A DNA stretch of 63,000 bases from Cristatella mucedo. Lineage: Eukaryota; Bryozoa; Phylactolaemata; Cristatellidae. Below, piece by piece: positions 45,845-57,844 of this stretch (position 1 is the stretch's first letter; the number at the start of each line of letters is the position of its first letter). The notes beneath the pieces are model-generated. The model saw nothing but the letters and a program-made list of their open reading frames with translations. It was not told the origin of the DNA and did not search any database. The DNA is taken from positions 3,894,501 through 3,957,500 of the forward strand of contig WPIO01000006.1 in assembly GCA_009760855.2 (NCBI GenBank), written 5' to 3'. Made by a program: the position numbers and the translations under genes.

Positions 45845-45980
45845 CCGTCCCGGTTCGGCCTAGGGGTAAGGTGCTTAGCTTTGACGGCGGCGGTCGTGGG
45901 CTCTAATCCTGCCGTATATGTTAATCCCCTGGATAAAGGTTAAGTTCTCTTAAGACTCTATGTAAATAAATTATTTTATA
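45845..45980 (+). repeat. SINE-B copy
   Basis: Head GTTCGGCCTAGGGGTAAGGT, GGTCGTGGGCTCTAATCCTG, tail CCTGGATAAAGGTTAAGTTC and TCTTAAGACTCTATGTAAAT. Confidence 0.8.
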
Positions 45981-45999
45981 TTGTGTTATCATATTATAT

Positions 46000-47472
46000 T
46001 TGACGAAATGCTGTACAGATAGGTGATGGGATCTTAATCTTATTAATTCAAGTCCACTCCAATCTCATTTGGATCGCGTCGCTTATTTTACGGTACCGAC
46101 TTCGAGGTGGTGGTCACCTGTGTGGGTAGTCCCTTACGTATTGCGTTAGAGCATTCTCAGTGAGGCGGATGCGGTCATATGAGGACCAGTGTGATTAAGT
46201 GCTCTCAATCCAGATCTCAGTCAGGGGACTGGTCGAATGATAGAATACGGTTTAGGCGTCCTAAATCTATACCGCAGATGCAGAAAAAGTTGGCACACCG
46301 ATTGTTACGGCTGTTTCGCAGTAACCGTACGGCGTAAGCGTCTCCGAATAGATGTGTGAAGTCTGCTATCGTCTAATTGTCTATGTGAGAGAATTTTTAA
46401 AATCTCAATTAGAATTCTAATACATTTCTGCGAGGCTTCACACAAGAAGCTCAATTGTGACAGCTCTATTATTCTTTAAATCCACGAAACTCACACGAAA
46501 ATTCATTTTGATAGACACGTTTAGTTGTATCTTGATTGAAAGTGAACGCAGGCCGAAGTTCTTCCTAAACCTTGCAAGGACCAGCGCTTTGAATTAGCCG
46601 GTACAAAAATATGAACTGCTACAGCAGTATAAGTCAAATAATGCACGCAGATACACCGATGACAAAACAACGGCTATTTCTTTGATTTGTTCAAAGGCTG
46701 ATGATGAGAGATGCTTATTTGCAGACATTGACAGCGGAGTTCCAATTCCACAATTTCAAGTCCACCGAAGCACTATTCTCTCCTGCAACCGAGTTTGACA
46801 TGTCTTTTTCAGCCGTCATTCGCAGCTACTTCTTCCCTTTCCGGTGTGAAGAGAGCGCAGTCTTGGCTACTGGTTGCATACCGAAGCCTCTTAAGAAGGC
46901 TATGTGCGCATGTGTGTGTGTGTGCGTACAAGCGTGCGTGCGTGTGTGTGTGTGCGCGCGCGCGCGTGTGTGTGTGTGAGTGTGTATGTGTGCTCGGGGA
47001 AACTCCAACCAAGTCCTAACGGCTATGTGGGGTTACGAGCGAAAATATTTACAGCTTTGCGAGCCACTGCTTGTGTTTGCGGTCAATATTCACGTAATTA
47101 TAGACTTATTTTCACTCCAAATATTTTGCAAGAGTTCGCACCAGTCGTGAATGACGCCGTGAGCCGTCAGTGAGTAGTATACCTTGTCAGCGTCTGCTCC
47201 GCCTTGACCTACACAACTTCCTGTGGCGGTTCGTGGCGCCATTTGCAAATTCCGGCCTGCCGTCCTGCGCCGCGTTTATTTTTGTCGGGCCAATCTGGCC
47301 GCCAACGCAGGTGCGTCTTCCTTCGTATCTCCTGTGTTTTTGCAAACGCAACCTGCTTCACCTGTGCCCCGCGGTTACGCACGAATACATTCAAACCCCT
47401 TGTCGGAGCATTATTGTTAGCAGCATTACCGCTTTGCTAACTCGCTTTGTACTTTTAAGGTGTTGGTAGAGG
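46000..47472. other. Upstream flank of BUB3
   Basis: No exon found. There is a GT/GC-rich microsatellite at about 46911-46990. Close to the gene, TGGCGCC (47234-47240) abuts ATTTGCAAAT (47241-47250), the latter matching a palindromic octamer. The core promoter is not identifiable with confidence. Confidence 0.4.
46911..46990. repeat. (GT)n/(GC)n microsatellite
   Basis: Alternating purine-pyrimidine run including a (CG)n core (GTGCGCGCGCGCGCGTG), a classic Z-DNA-prone sequence, about 0.5 kb upstream of the BUB3 start. Confidence 0.9.
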
Positions 47473-50400
47473 ATGTCTGGGGACTCACCTAACGAAGTCA
47501 AGCTGAATAATCCGCCGTCGGACGGAATATCCTCAGTGAAATTCGGACCGAATTCTTCGCAGTTTCTTCTGGTGTCTTCGTGGGATTGCTTCGTACGACT
47601 TTACGATGTGGCTGCGAATAGCTTGCGGACGAGATACTCTCACAACCAGCCAGTTCTTGATTGCTGCTTTCACGATGCCGTGCACGTGTACAGCGGTGGT
47701 CTCGACAGCACACTCAAAATGTATGATTTAAACTCTGGCACCGAGGTCATCGTCGGATCCCACGAATCGGCCATCCGATGCGTTGAGTATTGCCCCGACG
47801 TTAACGTCGTTATCACGGGCAAGTACAGGAACCGTTACGTTTATTGCACCGAAAAAGCCGCCGTGGTCGTTGTGCAGTAGCATTGCGGCATTTGCTTTGG
47901 CCACGATGCTACAGCAAAACATTGTGCCCCTTGTACATTGGTGCAGGGGCGGAGCCAGGATTTTCAGGGTGGTGGGCAAGATTTTATGCTGGGAGGGGGC
48001 ACAAGGGTCCTTTGCCGCTCCCCCGCAAGGCCTGTGAAAGTTTGACCCAGGATATAGGTGCTTCCCTCTGTTAACGGTGAGCCGCAACGGCTCACTAGGT
48101 AAGGCGGTTGCTTTTCACGACCTCGGCCCCGAGGTCGTGGGTTCGAATCCTGTGGTGGGCGATCCCTTATCGGAACTGCAAGTGGTGGTGATAGCCGTAA
48201 AGGCTCTTCTGTCGCTATACAAAAAGAGGCTGTTAAATCAGCTAGCATTTAATGGGAGGAGCAATTGCCCCTCGTGTCCCCTGGCTCCACCACTGCATTG
48301 GTGGCAGTGGACCTCTTGTAGTGCTTTCTGGCTGAACATAGAACTGCTTCTCGTGTCGGTGTCACGTCCCGAAGAAAGGCAAGTGTTCTTGCCGTCCACC
48401 CCAATATAACTGCTTGAATAGTTACAAGATTGTCCAGGTTCCAATGTAGCTTTGGTGATGAGACCTTTACATAGCCGAATAAGTGTAAAAGCACATCTTT
48501 TGCTGTTCGTTGTAATGTTGATCAGCGAGGGTCTATCATCCAACAAGTCGTGCCTGGTTGCCAACTCGGTATGCTTACCTATAGCCACTCCTGCTTTGAT
48601 TGAGGTCCAAGCAGCTGTCAGCAGAACTACTGCCTGCTGGCTCTATTCGTGAAGCGAATTTCAAGTAACGGTATCGCATTTCCTAATTCATTTTATTATG
48701 CGATGTCTTGTGCAGTGGCATTGATTTAATCGGCTGATAAATGGAACAGTTACTAGGGCCATGTCCATGTACAAGTGCACTTTTTTGCTTATCAAGTCAT
48801 ACGATGAGGGCATTTACTCAAAACACAAGATTTAGATTGGATCTAACTTTTGAGCAGTTTTTATTGTGGAGAAAATCCAAAGAATACATATTTACATGCA
48901 ATTTATTGGGTACAATTAGTATTTGTTAAGGCACCATGATTTTTGATAACTTCACCCATCGTCTTGGCATTGACACCACCAGCTTCTGGCACGTTTCTGG
49001 AGGGATTGATGCTCAGCAATAATTTAAAACCTCAAAAAATCATCAGGTTTCATGCACCGGATAGCTCTGAACCAAAAGCTCGTTCGACTTCGTCCCAAAG
49101 ATGTTCTATGGGGTTCAAGTCCGGGCTTTGGCTTGGCCACTGGATGGCCTAAATTGGCTCGAAGCCGCAGTAAGCAGGGTTCGTGACATGCTGCTTAACC
49201 ACCACAGCAGTGTGGTTCCGATCGGTGTCATGCTGCCAACAGAAATCAAGCCTGCTAATACCGTAAGCAGATGGCATGCTAACATTCTGAACAATGTCGA
49301 TATTGTCATTTTGATTCATGATTCATTGAATCCTGTGAAGACTTCCAACACCGGACGTTGAGAGACCACCCCATGCATTATCCTTCCACCACCGAATTTT
49401 GTTGTTTTTCTGACAAACGTCCATGTATGCTTCACCCATTCGCCGGGTAACTTACCGCATAACTTTAGTATGCCTGGTGTCATAGAAAACTCAACTAACA
49501 TCCAAACGAATCTACACCCGGCGCAGTGGTGGCCATATTGGGAGGATTTTTTTGCGCCTGAGTGTATATTCACTAGTCCTAAAACTTTTCTAGTTTAGCT
49601 GGCAGTTACGAGACTGTGTTCTTCATACCTAAACTGTTGTAGTTGAAATATTCGCCGACTTTTATAAGAAAGTTTGAATGTAAAGGCAAAATAAGGCTTT
49701 GTAGCATTTGGTTGCCACGGATCTTATAACATTTGTCTGGTCATTGGTGACGGTTGCTATGAAATGCTCCTCGTGAACTCGTGGTCAGATATTAGTTCCC
49801 TTCTGCTTGCAGGTAGCTGGGACTCGACATTGAAGCTTTGGGACCCTCGCACACCATGCAGTGCCGGCTCTTTCTCGCAACCTGACAAAGTTTACACTTT
49901 AGCTGTATGCGGTGACAAATTGATTGTTGGGACGGCTGGCAGACGTGTTTTGGTAAGTGTACATGTAATCTGTGACTTAGTCAAGGACAAAGATCACGCT
50001 GCATGTTGACTCGGCTGTTATTTGCTGGAGTGCCACAATTCATTTCAGGAAGCACGAATGTTTAGCACGATTCAATTTAACCAAGTGCCACTTTGTAGGG
50101 CTGCTGCACGATAGTTTCTTGTGCTTGCACTAGTGAAATCTGAGTGACCCGAGCTGCTTCTTTGGAATGGCTTCCTCGACTGCCTGTGTATTGCTTAACG
50201 ATTGTGCTTAAGTGTCCGATGCATTTCGGTTTTTTATATGTTTTTTGCCTCACTATTACTCGTTTATCAAATGATCTCGTGTTGGCATAGCGACTCATAT
50301 TGTTGACTGCATTAGTTTTGTAAACTACAGATTCGTGCATGATGTGTTACTGGATGACCTAGAAGCCATGCTTGATTACAGAAAGTTTCTCAGGACGAGT

Positions 50401-52725
50401 TGACAGGTTGTAGCTACGTTTCTGTGCGAGTATGATTCTCAAGCTTGTAAAAGATTAGCATTGCTCCCAGCTACAGCCTGAATCACTTTACACGTAAATG
50501 TGATAGGAAAGACATTGCATGTGACGTCATTGTAAAGATGGATTACTTTAGCTCAGTGGAAAATTATTGCTGATTATTCTCACATCTACTTTTAGAATTG
50601 TAGAAAACTGCTGCCTTGATATTTAAGTCTTGTGGTACTTACGTTATTACTGCTGGAGTTATTGCTAAAACACTTGTGTGATTTTTATTTTGCAAGTGCA
50701 TGGGCTGGACAGGGATAGTAGGACCGTCATCAATTGTATGTGTGGACATCTTACTCAAGTTCTGGCTAGAGAAAAATGTAAATATGGGAGCTGGTTTGCA
50801 GTAATTGGATTATTGGATTGTATACAAACTTGGTCGTTGTCTCAGTCAGAGCAGATAAAGAGACCCTCATGTTTCTCGTTCAAGCTAATATTTCCTCAGA
50901 AGCCGGCAGGCTACTACAACAACTGTATTCATTTGGTAGATGACCTGGTCTCCGTTTTCTAATAGTGCTTCACGTGCATGGCACATAGAACTGCTGTTTG
51001 GCGAGGCAGTGCATTGAGGGATCTCGGGTCGGGATTCTTTGCGTCAGACTACGTCAGTCGTGCAGTCATTAAAGCCTGCTGACGCCGATTTCCCAGTTAT
51101 AGCATGGGTAATAATAAGTCACAGCTCGAATGATAATAATAACAATTCGTGTAGCTTCCTAAGAAAAAATAATCGCTTTCTAAGCACTTTACTTAAGCTG
51201 GAAAGGAAGCATGCCAATTAGTTAGTAAAGACATTTGCAGTGTCAGCATGCATAGCAGGTCTGGTTTGAATATATAGACATGAGGCCACCCTGTATCACT
51301 TGCCATGGGAGCCTAAACATGTAGTTTCTGCCGACAACGTAGTGTGCATTCTTTTTCTGAATGCAAAATCATCCACACAACTTCTCATGCGTCAAATTTG
51401 CATGATGAAGGGTTAGTCAAGTGCTCCCTATCAATCAGTGCATCGACATCGCGAGGTCCTATTACGTTTCGGTTCCTGTTTTCTATTGATCTGGCATACC
51501 TGTCTGAAATACGTACTGTTCGTGCTTTCTCCAGTGCCACCTCCGATTCTCGGTCATTTAGCTTTGCCTGCAACCAACCTCGGCGCTTTAAGCTCCTACG
51601 CTCGAAAAGCCTGACGCTTGCTACCGACTGGCATCGAGACTTACCATGGCTTGACATTTAAAAGGAAGAACAAACTTATCATTGCCTCCCAGTGTCGCTA
51701 AATATGTTTACATTTTCTTTCATATGCCTATTCACGATACAAATTTTGCCTGCTATTATCACTAATCCACTGACGTGCCTCCTTTCCAGCCTCTGATGAA
51801 AAAAGATTAAATAAATAAGAATGCTGTAAGAACTTTTTAATGTTAGTTTTATTGTGAGTGTTGTTACTATCACTTCAAAGGACGTTAAGATATTAGTCAA
51901 AGCTTTGCCCCCCTCTGGAGGCAATGTGTATCGCTACCGGCACCTGGCACCTGAGATGTATGCAGAAGATAATTTATCATTTGATTGTGGTAGAGGGGGC
52001 CTCCCTGTTTATTTATCCCTAGCTGTTGAAGTAATAACACGATCCTTATTCCTTTATGTTTCATGCTGAAATTATTAGACTTCAGCGTTATGACAAAGAT
52101 GAATATGTTCTCAATATAGGTTTTTATTTTTTTTTACAATTCTTTAAACACGCGTGCTGTTTCTTTGTGTACTCATACTCGTGAGTGGTCAGTGCACACT
52201 TCTGAGTATACCTGTTTGCTTCAGGTTTGGGATCTGCGTAACATGGGTTATGTCCAGCAGAGGCGTGAATCGAGCCTAAAGTACCAGACGCGTTGCATAA
52301 GAAGCTTTCCGAACAAGACTGGTTATGTCCTGAGCTCCATTGAGGGACGAGTTGCCGTCGAATATCTTGACCCCAGCCCAGAAGCTCAAAAAAGAAAATA
52401 TGCATTTAAGTGCCACCGACTTAAGGAAGATCCAAATGTGGAGAAAATCTACCCAGTGAATGCCATCGCTTTCCACAATGCCTATAACACGTTTGCTACT
52501 GGTGGCTCCGACGGCTACGTAAATATTTGGGATCCTTTTAACAAGAAAAGGCTATGCCAATTTCATCGCTATCCTACAAGCATTGCCTCACTGAATTTCA
52601 GTCACGACGGAACGCTTTTGGCGATTGCCTCATCGTATATGTGGGAGCAAGGAGAACTTGAACATCCTCAGGAAGATAACATCTTTATAAGGCACGTGAC
52701 GAATCAGGAAACAAAACCCAAATAA
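47473..52725 (+). CDS. BUB3: Mitotic checkpoint protein Bub3, 3 exons, complete
   Basis: Seven-bladed WD40 protein that carries Bub1 and BubR1/Mad3 to kinetochores and acts in the spindle assembly checkpoint. Exons: 47473-47818, 49813-49952 and 52225-52725. They total 987 nt, giving 328 residues, matching the animal family. Visible: [20 protein letters not shown] at blade 1, [78 protein letters not shown] and [20 protein letters not shown]. Intron 1 needs a GC donor (ACGG|GCAAGT); using the GT four bases further on would create a stop. Intron 1 holds a SINE-A and a Tc1/mariner fossil; intron 2 holds LINE scraps. The 3' UTR appears extremely short. Confidence 0.97.
48076..48252 (+). repeat. 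SINE-A copy, palindrome subtype, near intact
   Basis: GCAACGGCTCACTAGGTAAGG, CGACCTCGGCCCCGAGGTCG, GGGTTCGAATCC, GCGATCCCTTATCGGAACTG, and ends CTGTTAAATCAGCTAGCATT. Almost the same as the copy at 24530-24712. Confidence 0.88.
48880..49570 (-). mobile_element. Tc1/mariner transposase fossil
   Basis: Minus-strand remnant in BUB3 intron 1. In transposase order: [13 protein letters not shown] (around the family pattern KFGGGSIMVWG), [14 protein letters not shown] (aligned with the QQDNDPKHTA block, Asp kept), and [20 protein letters not shown] (the diagnostic SPDLNPIE block). Stops and frameshifts separate the blocks. The 5' half of the transposase and clear terminal repeats were not found. Confidence 0.85.
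51130..51215 (-). mobile_element. LINE 3' tail fragment
   Basis: Reverse tail in BUB3 intron 2: (AAT)n, CGTGTAGCTTCCTAAGAAAA, AATAATCGCTTTCTAAGCAC, TTTACTTAAGCTGGAAAGG. Confidence 0.55.
51590..51720 (+). mobile_element. LINE ORF2 terminal fragment (decayed)
   Basis: Forward reading YARKA, stop, [20 protein letters not shown] resembles the APKAWNSLPTDI...TFKRRLKT pattern of the LINE C-terminus. Confidence 0.4.
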
Positions 52726-52726
52726 A
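52721..52726 (+). terminator. BUB3 poly(A) signal overlapping the stop codon
   Basis: AATAAA at 52721-52726 includes the stop codon TAA (52723-52725). A GT/T-rich element (ATGTTCTTTGTGTAC) follows at 52738-52752, as expected for a cleavage site about 15-20 bases after the stop. An ATTAAA near 52785 is a possible alternative. Confidence 0.6.
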
Positions 52727-52929
52727 GCATGTGCTGCATGTTCTTTGTGTACAAAATACGATATTTGCTGCTTAATTAAACTGTATCCTATATTCGTTCT
52801 GGCTGCAGTTAGTTTTCCTGCATTTTGCTTTGCTGTCAAAGGCTTCACGGTATTCAGTAGCTGCTAGCAGAACTAGCTTTGTGCCTACCGTGAACGGCAG
52901 AACAGCGAAGCACTCCCTGGCAGCTTCAG

Positions 52930-53240
52930 ATTTGAATTGTGAATTGAATGTTGAACAGAATTTTGGAAATGAATAGAATTTTGGAAGTGAGTTCCACAGC
53001 CTAGCTATCTTACCTGTTGAGTAAACTTCTGTCTGCAGTGATCTTTAAGTAAAAGAACTGATTCTTTATCGAAACTGGTTGAACCATCCATTTGGCTAGG
53101 TAGGACACACAAGCCATTACCGAGCTGTGGGCCAGAGTAAGAACTTTTCTCTGTATTTGTTGATTTACCGGGAGCCGTCGCAGCTCATTCAGGAAAGGAT
53201 ATACTTGCTGAACCTCTTGGATTTTTCGACTAACCTTGCA
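52930..53240 (-). mobile_element. LINE ORF2 C-terminal fragment
   Basis: Minus-strand reading FLNELRRLPVNQQIQRKVLT, LAHS, then AVELTSKI parallels the 44050-44540 copy (LKELGWMPVEQRVQSKVLTLTHK). Decayed. Confidence 0.65.
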
Positions 53241-53949
53241 GCCATATTCTTCATTAGCTGTGGATGCTTATTTTTTTCTGTAACCTAGCCAAAACTTAAT
53301 TACAGTAATTAATAATTATAATTACAATGCATTATAATTATAAGAAACCTATAATTACAGTAATTACAGCCGAAGTAACGTAGCCAAAACTGAATTACAG
53401 TAATCCATTATAGACAGAACCATCTTTTGCCAGCCGAAGTCCTAGGCAATTCCAAATCTTGGGCAGGGATCAAACATGATTGATTTTTAAAAGCTGTCTT
53501 CTGAAACATGATGATTGATTGTTAAAGCTGTCTTCTGAAGCACTCCTTGCCGGCATAAATATACTAGGATGGTGTAGTACGCCATGCAGCTAGCCAGACA
53601 TTGTCTTGAGCTATGTAATGTTGTACCAATGTATATGGAAAACATTGTATGTAGTGCCGACGTTAAACATATGATTTAGTCAAAAGCATGTACATTCGAA
53701 TGTCGAAGACTGCAATGACTAGTTACTGTTCAACCCGTCGGTCGAAAGTTGACTTTTCAGGTATACTGCATTACAAGCCCGAATGATTGAATTGCTTCAT
53801 AAGGAATGCTCGAAGGAAAGGCTGGAAAGCATGTCGAATTGTACACCAGACTGCTGTGACTTGGAATAGGGGAAAAACTTGCAGCCTTCTTTCGTTTCCA
53901 CAATTCGTAAATGAAACGTGGTTAAGATGCTGGCCTCGATCAAGGTCAA

Positions 53950-54060
53950 GGTGAATGTATTTAATGACCGAGGTTGTGGGCTCGAGCCCCGTGGTATATG
54001 TGAAGCTCCTGATTGGAGAGTAGATTCTCTTAAGGTGCTATATACATGAATTATATATAT
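53950..54060 (+). repeat. SINE-B copy
   Basis: ATGACCGAGGTTGTGGGCTC, GAGCCCCGTGGTATATGTGA, AGCTCCTGATTGGAGAGTAG, TTCTCTTAAGGTGCTATATA. It runs straight into a TA repeat. Confidence 0.75.
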
Positions 54061-54103
54061 ATTGCTTTACAAATATATATATATATATATATATCGCTAT
54101 ATA

Positions 54104-54136
<33 letters not shown>

Positions 54137-54138
54137 GC

Positions 54139-54185
<47 letters not shown>

Positions 54186-54187
54186 GC

Positions 54188-54218
<31 letters not shown>

Positions 54219-54222
54219 GCTT
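54045..54222. repeat. (TA)n microsatellite, interrupted
   Basis: About 175 bp of TA with CGCTA, CATATA and GCCTAA interruptions. It begins at the 3' end of a SINE-B and probably grew from that element's tail. Confidence 0.95.
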
Positions 54223-54734
54223 CTTGTTGAGCAAGCTTAAGAAGCAATTGCTTTGAATACAGCCATGCCTGAGCTTTCACGTTGGAACAGAGGCATACCT
54301 ATTCTATTGAGCTTTCTTCATTCTTCACGAAAACGGTGTCAAGCCTGGAAGGAATCGAGGAGCTAATGCATGTCTATTGTTTATCTAGGTCTATATAGTT
54401 TTTGTGTAAATCGCACCTTGTCCTAAATAGGGAGCAAACGCGGCGACAAGCTGTGAAGGCTGTCCTCGGAAGGACACTTCTATGCATCATTAATCACACG
54501 GTCACCCAGATTCCAAGCTCCTGCCGATGATCTCACCGGCACATCCAGTTTAAAGCTCAGAGTGATTCTGGTCGTGGTTAATTGTCTCCTAAGGGAAGGA
54601 GTTCAATTGCATCGCCATTTACTCTTAAGGAATTTGGCTGGTCTTCAGGGTCGGTCGAGAGGTGCAGTAATAGCTAGCGATTTAGAGAAGGCTTCTAAGG
54701 AATTCCACAGATATCTGATCTGCTTGAAGGTTAG

Positions 54735-54885
54735 CTGATTCAATGGCTTCATTTGTAGCGGCTGAGAGCCTTAACGGCCATCACCGCCTATTATCAGTGA
54801 TCGCCCACTGTAGAGCTCGAACCCACGATCCGGGTCTTGAAGAGCGAGCACCTTAGCCCTGTGCTAAGACCCAGGGGCAATCTAG
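54735..54885 (-). repeat. SINE-A copy
   Basis: Reverse copy: AGCTGATTCAATGGCTTC, TGAGAGCCTTAACGGCC, GATCGCCCACTGTAGAGCTC, GAACCCACGATCC and the head TTAGCCCTGTGCTAAGAC. Confidence 0.7.
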
Positions 54886-55124
54886 ATGGACACCATACGG
54901 GCACACTTTGAGTGCTGAAAAATATCGGACCAGTATGGTTCAGACCGTAAAGAACCTTATCGGACCGACTTTGTCCTCAATGTCTCGGAGATCTTGCTAT
55001 CGCTGGTACCGAAAGCCACTGACTGGTCGAGCGCGAAGGTGGTATCGTTCCCACCATCCTTGCTACTAAGGTTTCATTCAGGTCACCGCGAGAAGCTGTC
55101 GAAGAAGATTAGTGTCCGAGTAAA

Positions 55125-55260
55125 ATGGCTACACCTATGCTTCGATCCGTCTCTGCCTTCCAGCTGGTCGAACTCTCCATTCCGTTACAGAATTTTTTTG
55201 CCGGATTCACATTTGAATTGGTAGCAAACTTCTTTAAACTGAATGACGATAGGTTCGATA
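55125..55260 (+). mobile_element. LINE reverse-transcriptase fragment, short
   Basis: LCFDPSLPSSWSNSPF matches LCFDPSLLSSLSNSLN in the fragment at 36880-37420. The following LN segment is out of frame. Confidence 0.5.
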
Positions 55261-55934
55261 GGTAGGATGGTGCAAGCAAGTGACTCGACGTGTAAACCAG
55301 ACAGAAGATGGGGAGGGGGGCCTGGTGCCGCCCATAGCCTTTCTGCCTAAGACTCTTACGTTAGTAACAAGGGTTTGAGCCGCCTTTCTCTGAAGCTTGG
55401 AGACTAATGATTAGCTCTGTTGCCCTGTGCAGCAATCGAGAATTCGCTGCGATCAGCTTGCGAAAGTTGCCGCTCCTGCTTTTCGTACCGTTTCATAAGC
55501 TACTGCGGCACAAAGCGCACTGCAAAACGCCAGCACGCTTCAGCGCTAGGAGTATACTTCGGTATATTTTCACCCGCGAAAGCTCTATGACAAGACTCGT
55601 CTTCTGAAACAGTCTGCCTTGGTGCGCTCTGGCCATGCCCGGATCACTTGTGAGAATTATTCGTCAATAAGTTGCAGTTCTTAAAATGTTGCCAAACGCT
55701 ATTTTGGAAGACACGATACACATTGAGCATCCAGTAGCATTGTCGCATTTGCCAGAGTTCTACGTTCGTGGAACGTCGGCGGTGATGCAGCTTTCGAGGG
55801 CAGTGAGGAAGTCAAATTTCTTTTCATAAGATGCTGCAGCCAGAATCCACTCGTGTCGCGAACTTCTTACCTTGAAGGCATTTTTGACGTCTAAAAATAA
55901 GTATAATGCCCTTTTAAGCAAACTGCCGTAGACG

Positions 55935-56030
55935 ACTGATAATAGTAGTAATACATTTATACAGGATACATTAAATAAAAAAACATAAAGTCTCTTTTTA
56001 GGCACTTTTTATAGCCGATGAAAGATGTGA
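55935..56030 (-). mobile_element. LINE 3' tail fragment
   Basis: TAATACATTTATACAGGATA, AGTCTCTTTTTAGGCACTTT. Diverged. Confidence 0.45.
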
Positions 56031-56134
56031 ATCGACTGGATAGCGATGGCATCTACAGTGCCAGCACGCAGAAGTACTCTAAGGAAAACTCTCACGGACG
56101 CAGCCAACGCTGTGATGGAGCAATTTATTATTAA

Positions 56135-56915
56135 TAACAATAATAATATTGCACTTGATAAAGCGCCCTCAGAGAACTTAATCTCTTTCTAGGCGCTTTA
56201 CATTTGCTGCAAAGTGATACGCAGTAGAATAGTAAGTAAAATCATGCTTGAAAAACAAACAAAATGAATAACATGGTTAGGGGTTACATGCACTGGCTCA
56301 GCATGCAAATGTGGTTAGTGGCAGCATGAACAGTGTCAGCACGCATAAGCACATCGAGGACGAATCACAAGGACCCACTAAATGCTGTCCTAAATAGGTG
56401 TGTTTTTAAGTTTCTTTTAAATGTGGTCAGGTCAGGGGATGTTCTGATGCAGGTCGGGAGGGAGTTCCAGGCTGTGGGAGCATGCGAGCTAAATGCACGG
56501 TCTCCAAAGGATTTAAGGTTTGTACGAGGTATATTATTATTATTATTAGCTTCTTTTTCAAGGTCAAGTCAGGAGATGTGACGTCAGTCGATAGTGAGTT
56601 CCATGCTTTGGGTGCATACGAACAGAAGGCACTGCCTCCAAAGGATACGAGGTTTACGTAAACGGTTCGATTCAGAAAAGCGGGTGGTAATATGCATAGC
56701 CTGGCAGGGGAGTAGATCCGATAGGTAGGCTGGAGCCAAAAGATGAATGAACCTGAAAGTGAGTGACAGAATCTTGAAGTCGATGCGCTACTTGATTGGG
56801 AGCCAGTGCATGTAGGCGAGAAGTAGCGTGAGTAGCAACTGCAACGCTCGAGACTAACAAGCCTAGCTGCAGAGTTTTAATCAACTGCGAGCGTCATATT
56901 ACACAGGCCGGAAGA
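56135..56915 (-). mobile_element. LINE ORF2 end plus 3' UTR, longest reverse copy
   Basis: Reverse fragment of about 780 bp. It starts with (ATT)n and the tail CACTTGATAAAGCGCCCTCA, GAGAACTTAATCTCTTTCTA, GGCGCTTTACATTTGC. Then come the 3' UTR (complement of the CTGACCCTGTGCATG type) and the coding remnant, complement of AAAACTCTGCAGCTAGGCTT, as in the 38110 copy. There is an internal (ATT)n insertion near 56533, and the ORF is broken by stops. Confidence 0.75.
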
Positions 56916-57594
56916 CTGGTGAGTAGTGAATTACGGAGAGTCTAGGCAGGATAGGCCCACATTTTGCATCATAAACGCAGCATAGAATAAATCCCAACAT
57001 GAAGAAATAAATCACAATTCAAGGGTTCAAGGGTCAGCTCAAACGGATGAGCTAAGGCACATGGCCTTAATTTAGTCAAATATTTTTGTGAATTACATGC
57101 CCGTAAACATTATTTATGGATCGTACTCGTTCAAATACTAGCTATCACTTTAACTGCAATGAAAAACCCTTTTCCTCGCAAAGAGCCACTTCGGATAGGA
57201 TAAGCTGCTTGTGATAGTACGCTTTTTCTAATATTTGACATGATACTGTACATGAATTGCAATTTTGAGGCTCCCAGAATCTGTCTTTGTGGTTTTACTT
57301 TGAATCAACAAAATTGGACGGGTTGCTTGCATAATGACGACGTTGGAAGGTGAGTTGCAGTACCAACATTTCCGCCGATCAAAAACCCTAATCGTCCATG
57401 TGACTCAATGAAGATATAGCTATCAAAACGAGATTTTTCTTCTCTGTTGTTGTTCATTAAAAATATATTTTTAACGCGGTCCTTTCGCTGTCTTGTATTT
57501 GAATTAAATGTCCCTGCCAGGAAAGTGTTTTTGCCTTGGCTTACACAACCTGCTCTTCTAAACCGTTTGGTCTTACAACTAGGTCCTCTGATTC

Positions 57595-57775
57595 TCGGCT
57601 GTACCTCGAATGGCCAGCCTCAAATATTTTGAGGACGACGCATTCAATCTAAAAGCCTAGAACTCTCTACCGATCGGCACTGCTACATCCTCTGACTTGC
57701 TGGTATTCAAACTACAAATCCATTTGCTCATGACAAAATTTTCTTTGTTCGTGTGACTCGTCATAAGTTAAAATG
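57595..57775 (+). mobile_element. LINE ORF2 C-terminal fragment
   Basis: Forward reading across a frame break: DDAFNLKA, then NSLPIGTATSSDLLVFKLQI. It corresponds to the DHAFSSYAPKAWNSLP...TTLKKKLKTHL region. Confidence 0.55.
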
Positions 57776-57844
57776 CTTTATTTTAGAATACTGCATTACA
57801 GCAATTATGGTAAAAAGAATCCCAATCGTCACCGCACTCAAGAG

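Larger units (their letters stand above)
47819..49812 (+). other. GC-AG intron 1 of BUB3
   Basis: Donor ACGG|GCAAGT, acceptor TTGCAG|GTAGC. The joined codons restore the family sequence [14 protein letters not shown]. Confidence 0.85.
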
